Shown piece by piece: positions 61,178 to 64,000 of a stretch of DNA of 64,000 bases. The stretch comes from Candidatus Aminicenantota bacterium. Lineage in GTDB: Bacteria; Acidobacteriota; Aminicenantia; Aminicenantales; Aminicenantaceae. A program made the translations under genes and the position numbers. Within the stretch, counting starts at the first letter, position 1. Each line of letters opens with the position of its first letter. The notes under the pieces are model-generated. The model worked only from the letters and a program-made list of their open reading frames with translations. It had not been told where the DNA came from and did not search any database. The stretch covers positions 1,288,738 to 1,352,737 of the forward strand of contig CP070750.1 of assembly GCA_020348385.1 (NCBI GenBank), in the 5' to 3' direction.

Positions 61178-61500
61178 TTTTTCTTTTTTGCGGGTTTACT
61201 TTCTTTCTTTTTATCTTCGAGCTTATACATGTATTTGATGCTGCGTTTGTAGAGCAACAGGTTGGGCTTCTGGTTTCTGTTGAGCTTGATGCAGTTTTTG
61301 TCATACCATTCGATGTATCCCTCGACTGTTTCTCCCTCAGTAAGCACAAGGGCCATGGGCGTTTTTTTGTTCATCTGTTTGAGGTAATAGTAATTTTCTG
61401 CATGCGTATCGTAGGAAGGATGTTGCTTTTTTTTGGCGGAATCTTTGCTTCGTTGCTCTTTGTAATCAGTGAGGCTCGGTCGGATAAGTTTTCTATTCAT
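61174..61500 (-). CDS. Hfq-like LSm RNA chaperone, divergent
   Basis: 108 residues. Residues about 40-95 resemble an LSm fold: YYLKQMNKKTPMALVLTEGE, then VEGYIEWYDKNCIKLNR, PNLLLYKRSIKYMYK. The YKRSIKYMY end matches the Sm2 YKHAI position of Hfq. N- and C-terminal tails are basic. It starts ATG 61500 with TTGGAG upstream and has a strong promoter. It would be a post-transcriptional regulator that pairs sRNAs, if it acts like Hfq. Divergence makes the assignment moderate. Confidence 0.78.
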   Translation of the reverse strand: MNRKLIRPSLTDYKEQRSKDSAKKKQHPSYDTHAENYYYLKQMNKKTPMALVLTEGETVEGYIEWYDKNCIKLNRNQKPNLLLYKRSIKYMYKLEDKKKESKPAKKKK

Positions 61501-61556
61501 AATTATACTCCAAGCGTCAGGCTAAGAGGTAAAATTGGAGAATATCTTTGTCTTTC

Positions 61557-61585
61557 ATAATAACATTTATGCAGGCAAATATCAA
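61557..61585 (-). promoter_or_regulatory. Predicted promoter for hfq-like/pdxA/xthA
   Basis: TTGATA (61585-61580), 17 nt, TATTAT (61562-61557) on the - strand. The -35 overlaps the stop codon of the GDSL lipoprotein gene. The leader is about 50 nt. Confidence 0.6.
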
Positions 61586-62268
61586 GTATTCCCGGTAGGT
61601 CGAACACCCTCTTTTTTTAAAGCGGTGTACCAGTTTTGGGCCAATGCTTCATAACCTTGATCCGATGGATGGACGTCGGGAAGGAGGTGGGGAGATTTGA
61701 GGAAAACAGAAAAATTATCCACAAGTATCAATTTTTCTTCCAGTGCTATTTTTTGGATAAGGGGATTGATTTCCTTGGTGACTCTTTTTGCCGATTGAGA
61801 AGAAAAGGGGAAAGGCATGCTGTCAGGGATAGGCGGGATCGTCGCCAGAAGGATATGTGAATCTTTTCCCGAGCGGGTCGTGAAATCCCGAAACAGTTGA
61901 ATGATCTGTCTCATGTTGGCGGAAAACTCATCAGCTGATGTGTGATCGTGGTCAGTCCTGACGTCATTGGTTCCAAGTTGAAGAAAGATGAAATCCGGAT
62001 GGTTCTCTTCCCACTCTGTTTTCTTTTCCAGCAGGAATCGCAGATACTCTCCTGAAGTATGACCGCTTTTGCCATAATTCAAGACCTTGGCTTGGATACC
62101 TTCTCCCTTAAGAATCCGGACCAGAAACGGAGGGTAGCCCTCTTCGGTGATGCTGTCGCCAGCACAAAGGATGATGTAATTGGGAGGAGGCGAAGAGCAA
62201 GAAAAAAACAGGGCAATAATAATGAGAATCGATCCGGTTTTTGTCCAAAAAGTGATGGTTTTGAGCAC
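61582..62268 (-). CDS. SGNH/GDSL hydrolase lipoprotein
   Basis: 228 residues. Lipoprotein signal with lipobox LFFSCSS. Catalytic blocks of the family: CAGDSITEEGYP (Ser), NYGKSGHTSGE (Gly), QLGTNDVRTD (Asn) and DVHPSDQGY (Asp-His). Such esterases act on lipids or acetylated carbohydrates, here outside the cytoplasm. Start is GTG 62268, 3 nt downstream of the tolC remnant. Substrate unknown. Confidence 0.88.
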   Translation of the reverse strand: MLKTITFWTKTGSILIIIALFFSCSSPPPNYIILCAGDSITEEGYPPFLVRILKGEGIQAKVLNYGKSGHTSGEYLRFLLEKKTEWEENHPDFIFLQLGTNDVRTDHDHTSADEFSANMRQIIQLFRDFTTRSGKDSHILLATIPPIPDSMPFPFSSQSAKRVTKEINPLIQKIALEEKLILVDNFSVFLKSPHLLPDVHPSDQGYEALAQNWYTALKKEGVRPTGNT

Positions 62269-62270
62269 TT

Positions 62271-62687
62271 CTATTTTTTGATCTTTTTTAGGGTCTGGAA
62301 GACGAGCGGAAGCACGATCAAAATGTCTTGACTGAATTTGGCTGCTTCCATGTCTTTGGCGTAAACCTGGAGCCTGTGATGACGTTTGAACGGATTTTCC
62401 ACATGCTGGCAGAGCGAAAGACCCCCGGTATTTTGTTCCAAGTCTTCATCGAAGGATTTGGCTCGCCCGATGTTTAATTCCAGTTCGGGATTGGCGAAAT
62501 GTTTGGCCGCGTGATAGGAGGCCTTTCGGGCTTCGACCTCGCTTTTTTTAGCGGATAGGAGGGGATTTGTTTCCAAGACCAAGTTGAGTATTTCCGAAAG
62601 GTCGAAAACCTTTTTTTCGGTTGGATGGATAAGGGATGAGATTAGGAACAGGAAAACCAGGAAAAGAATAACCTTGGTTTTTTTCAT
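62271..62687 (-). pseudogene. Truncated TolC-family outer-membrane efflux gene
   Basis: 138 codons. Signal peptide (MKKTKVILFLVFLFLISSL), then the N-terminal repeat of the TolC/outer-membrane-factor family: EILNLVLETNPLLSAKKSEV and ARKASYHAAKHFANPELELN. Full-length members have over 400 residues. The frame closes after EAAKFSQDILIVLPLVFQTL, whose final part does not fit TolC but resembles the C-terminal end of RND pumps (LVLPVLY..LE). A deletion that removed the rest of the operon is the likely cause. It may be non-functional. Confidence 0.7.
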
Positions 62688-62833
62688 TTGTCCACTATTC
62701 TAGCGTATTTGGCCAAAAAAGAAAATTTATGTTTGGCTGCCGACACAGTTGATTTGACTGATACATTGAGAGAATCACAGAAATGGTCTGGAGATGCTTC
62801 TGTGAGAGAGAAGATTCAACACGAAAAAGGAGG

Positions 62834-64000
62834 CTAGATTCGCCACCAATAGGAGAACTTGACGAAGACGAACCGGCCTTCTATCTTGTAGATGCCCGCG
62901 TCGTCCTGTTCCTGGTTGTCATCGATCCCAAAATAAAAAACCGTGCCCGGCCGGAGTTCATAGCTGAAAAGAAGGCTGGTGTAAATTTTCTTGTAATAAT
63001 CATTGTAATCCGTGATCAGTCGTAGAGATAGGTGTCGTGTCAGCTGATAGGATATGCGCTGGCTGATGATGTTGACTTTGTACACCCTTTCCCCGCCCTT
63101 GTTTTCGTAGAAATTGTCGTTGCGAAAGGTGTAGTAGGCGCGGAGGTTTGTCAGGGGCTTTAAAGTCAACGTGAAACCAAAAGACGTTTTGTATCCCAGA
63201 TAAGGATTTTCATCATAGTAGATCGAGTCTCCGAAGGAAAAATTGAAACTTGCGTTTAACCAGGCGAGGGGTTCGGATCGGATCCACCCTCGGAACGATT
63301 TTCGGTGAAAATCGATGCCCTCGTATCGTTCCATCTCTATCGAGTAACTTGCGTAAATAAAGGAATTTCTCCAGCCGGTGATAAAAAATCCCAGCTGAAC
63401 CTCTTCATCGGTCAAGGTGTTGCTGAAATCATAGATTCTTCTGTATTCGAGCGACGGCCGGATGTCCACGATGTATTCGTTCATCGGGAGAAAAGCGTAC
63501 CCCACGCGTGTGCTGAGGGAGCGGATATCTTTCCGGCGGAAAAATCCTAGGGCAGCAGAGAAATCCTCAGGGATCTGATTGTAATCCAGTGAAAAGGTCA
63601 GATGGCGGGCTCTGCGGCTGAAATTGAAGGACATGGCTGGAACGATGTCCGTTTTATTGTCTCCCCATTTGGTTTGGGATCCCACGACCTGAAAGGATAG
63701 CCGGTAATAGTTCCATAATTTGAAGTGCCCGTCGAATCCGGCAACCCTGTTGTAGTTGTGGGTGAGATTTTTCCATGAAGAGCCCATTTCCTTGTCTGTC
63801 AGGATGAATCCCAAGTGGGACTCGGAATACAGATCCCGTTTTATGCGGAAGACGTTCATCAGGCCCCTGTAATCTTCGATGTCGGGATCGTCCTCCCAGG
63901 GGTTTTTGATTTCCGGGGGAGTCTCATCGTAGGCGCTCATGAATCCCATCGTGATTTTTCCCACTTTACCGGTGAGCTTGGTCCCCCAGAGGGGATTTAC
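62834..64000 (-). CDS. DUF5916-like outer-membrane barrel protein (5' end cut by window)
   Basis: At least 388 C-terminal residues; the frame runs on through the right edge. Repeated alternating strands of aromatics (WNYYRLSFQVVGSQTKWG, HLTFSLDYNQIPEDFSAALG, TSLLFSYELRPGTVFYFGID) end in FVKFSYWWRI, an outer-membrane-barrel C-terminus. The DDNQEQDD turn and GTVFYFGIDDN resemble the DUF5916 family, often seen with CBM9-like N-terminal domains. Function unknown. Confidence 0.75.
   Translation of the reverse strand, partial: VNPLWGTKLTGKVGKITMGFMSAYDETPPEIKNPWEDDPDIEDYRGLMNVFRIKRDLYSESHLGFILTDKEMGSSWKNLTHNYNRVAGFDGHFKLWNYYRLSFQVVGSQTKWGDNKTDIVPAMSFNFSRRARHLTFSLDYNQIPEDFSAALGFFRRKDIRSLSTRVGYAFLPMNEYIVDIRPSLEYRRIYDFSNTLTDEEVQLGFFITGWRNSFIYASYSIEMERYEGIDFHRKSFRGWIRSEPLAWLNASFNFSFGDSIYYDENPYLGYKTSFGFTLTLKPLTNLRAYYTFRNDNFYENKGGERVYKVNIISQRISYQLTRHLSLRLITDYNDYYKKIYTSLLFSYELRPGTVFYFGIDDNQEQDDAGIYKIEGRFVFVKFSYWWRI

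Noticed and set aside
1-64000. CRISPR arrays, insertion sequences, prophage or rRNA
   Set aside because: None seen: no spaced repeats, transposase motifs, phage genes or rRNA stretches were found by eye.

Overview
The window is densely packed chromosomal DNA from a diderm (Gram-negative-type) bacterium. Evidence for an outer membrane: a complete Kdo set (kdsA, kdsB, kdsC, kdsD), heptose genes (gmhB, waaF), Mla-type lipid transport, a LolB-like lipoprotein, a long-form YidC, and several predicted outer-membrane beta-barrels. Hfq-like, CarD, bactofilin, a DUF5916-type barrel and r-proteins with long charged tails fit the Acidobacteriota/Aminicenantota neighbourhood, with Candidatus Aminicenantes my best guess. 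That placement is inferred from gene content and style, not from a marker-gene tree.

Layout. 1-2239: a transport/oxidoreductase pair. 2240-9914: ApbE, dnaN, dnaA with a probable oriC, and an envelope operon (TPR lipoprotein, lipoprotein, metallopeptidase/propeller/barrel protein). 10239-16436: rpmB, rel, gmhB, waaF, fmdB, a fused MEMO1-AMMECR1 protein and a tiny membrane protein. 16687-30528 on the + strand: LolB-like, ispE, tRNA-Gln, prs, rplY, pth, then rpsF, rpsR, rplI, dnaB, mlaE, mlaF, MCE protein, radA, yacL-like, ispD, ispF. 30671-41262: a small secreted peptide gene, then gltX, glnS, rlmB, ECF sigma, anti-sigma, ybjQ, exported protein, accA, hisS, aspS. 41311-58245 on the - strand: a UV-lesion glycosylase, then a very long cluster read from rpmH down to manC (rpmH, rnpA, yidD, yidC, jag, mnmE, mnmG, parA, parB, bactofilin, kdsB, pyrG, kdsA, kdsD, kdsC, phosphomannomutase, uppP, manC). 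58379-64000: carD, smpB, xthA, pdxA, hfq-like, a GDSL lipoprotein, a truncated TolC gene and a partial DUF5916-like barrel.

How it fits together. Replication, segregation and ribosome genes are mixed with envelope-precursor genes. The usual rpmH-dnaA junction is absent: dnaA/dnaN lie about 52 kb from rpmH. A near-consensus parS lies inside the 3' end of mnmG, next to parA. Gene order in two blocks (ispE-prs-rplY-pth and radA-yacL-ispD-ispF-gltX-...-rlmB-sigma) resembles the Bacillus origin region and looks ancestral.

Most genes are ordinary housekeeping. No CRISPR array, insertion sequence, prophage or rRNA was seen. The most noteworthy points are expression features: promoters placed almost on the start codon, a switch-like leader before rpsF, a tRNA overlapping the end of ispE, missing canonical start codons in two genes, and a deletion scar that appears to join TolC to an RND-pump end. 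The uncharacterised envelope operon at 5908-9914 is the best candidate for an undescribed system.
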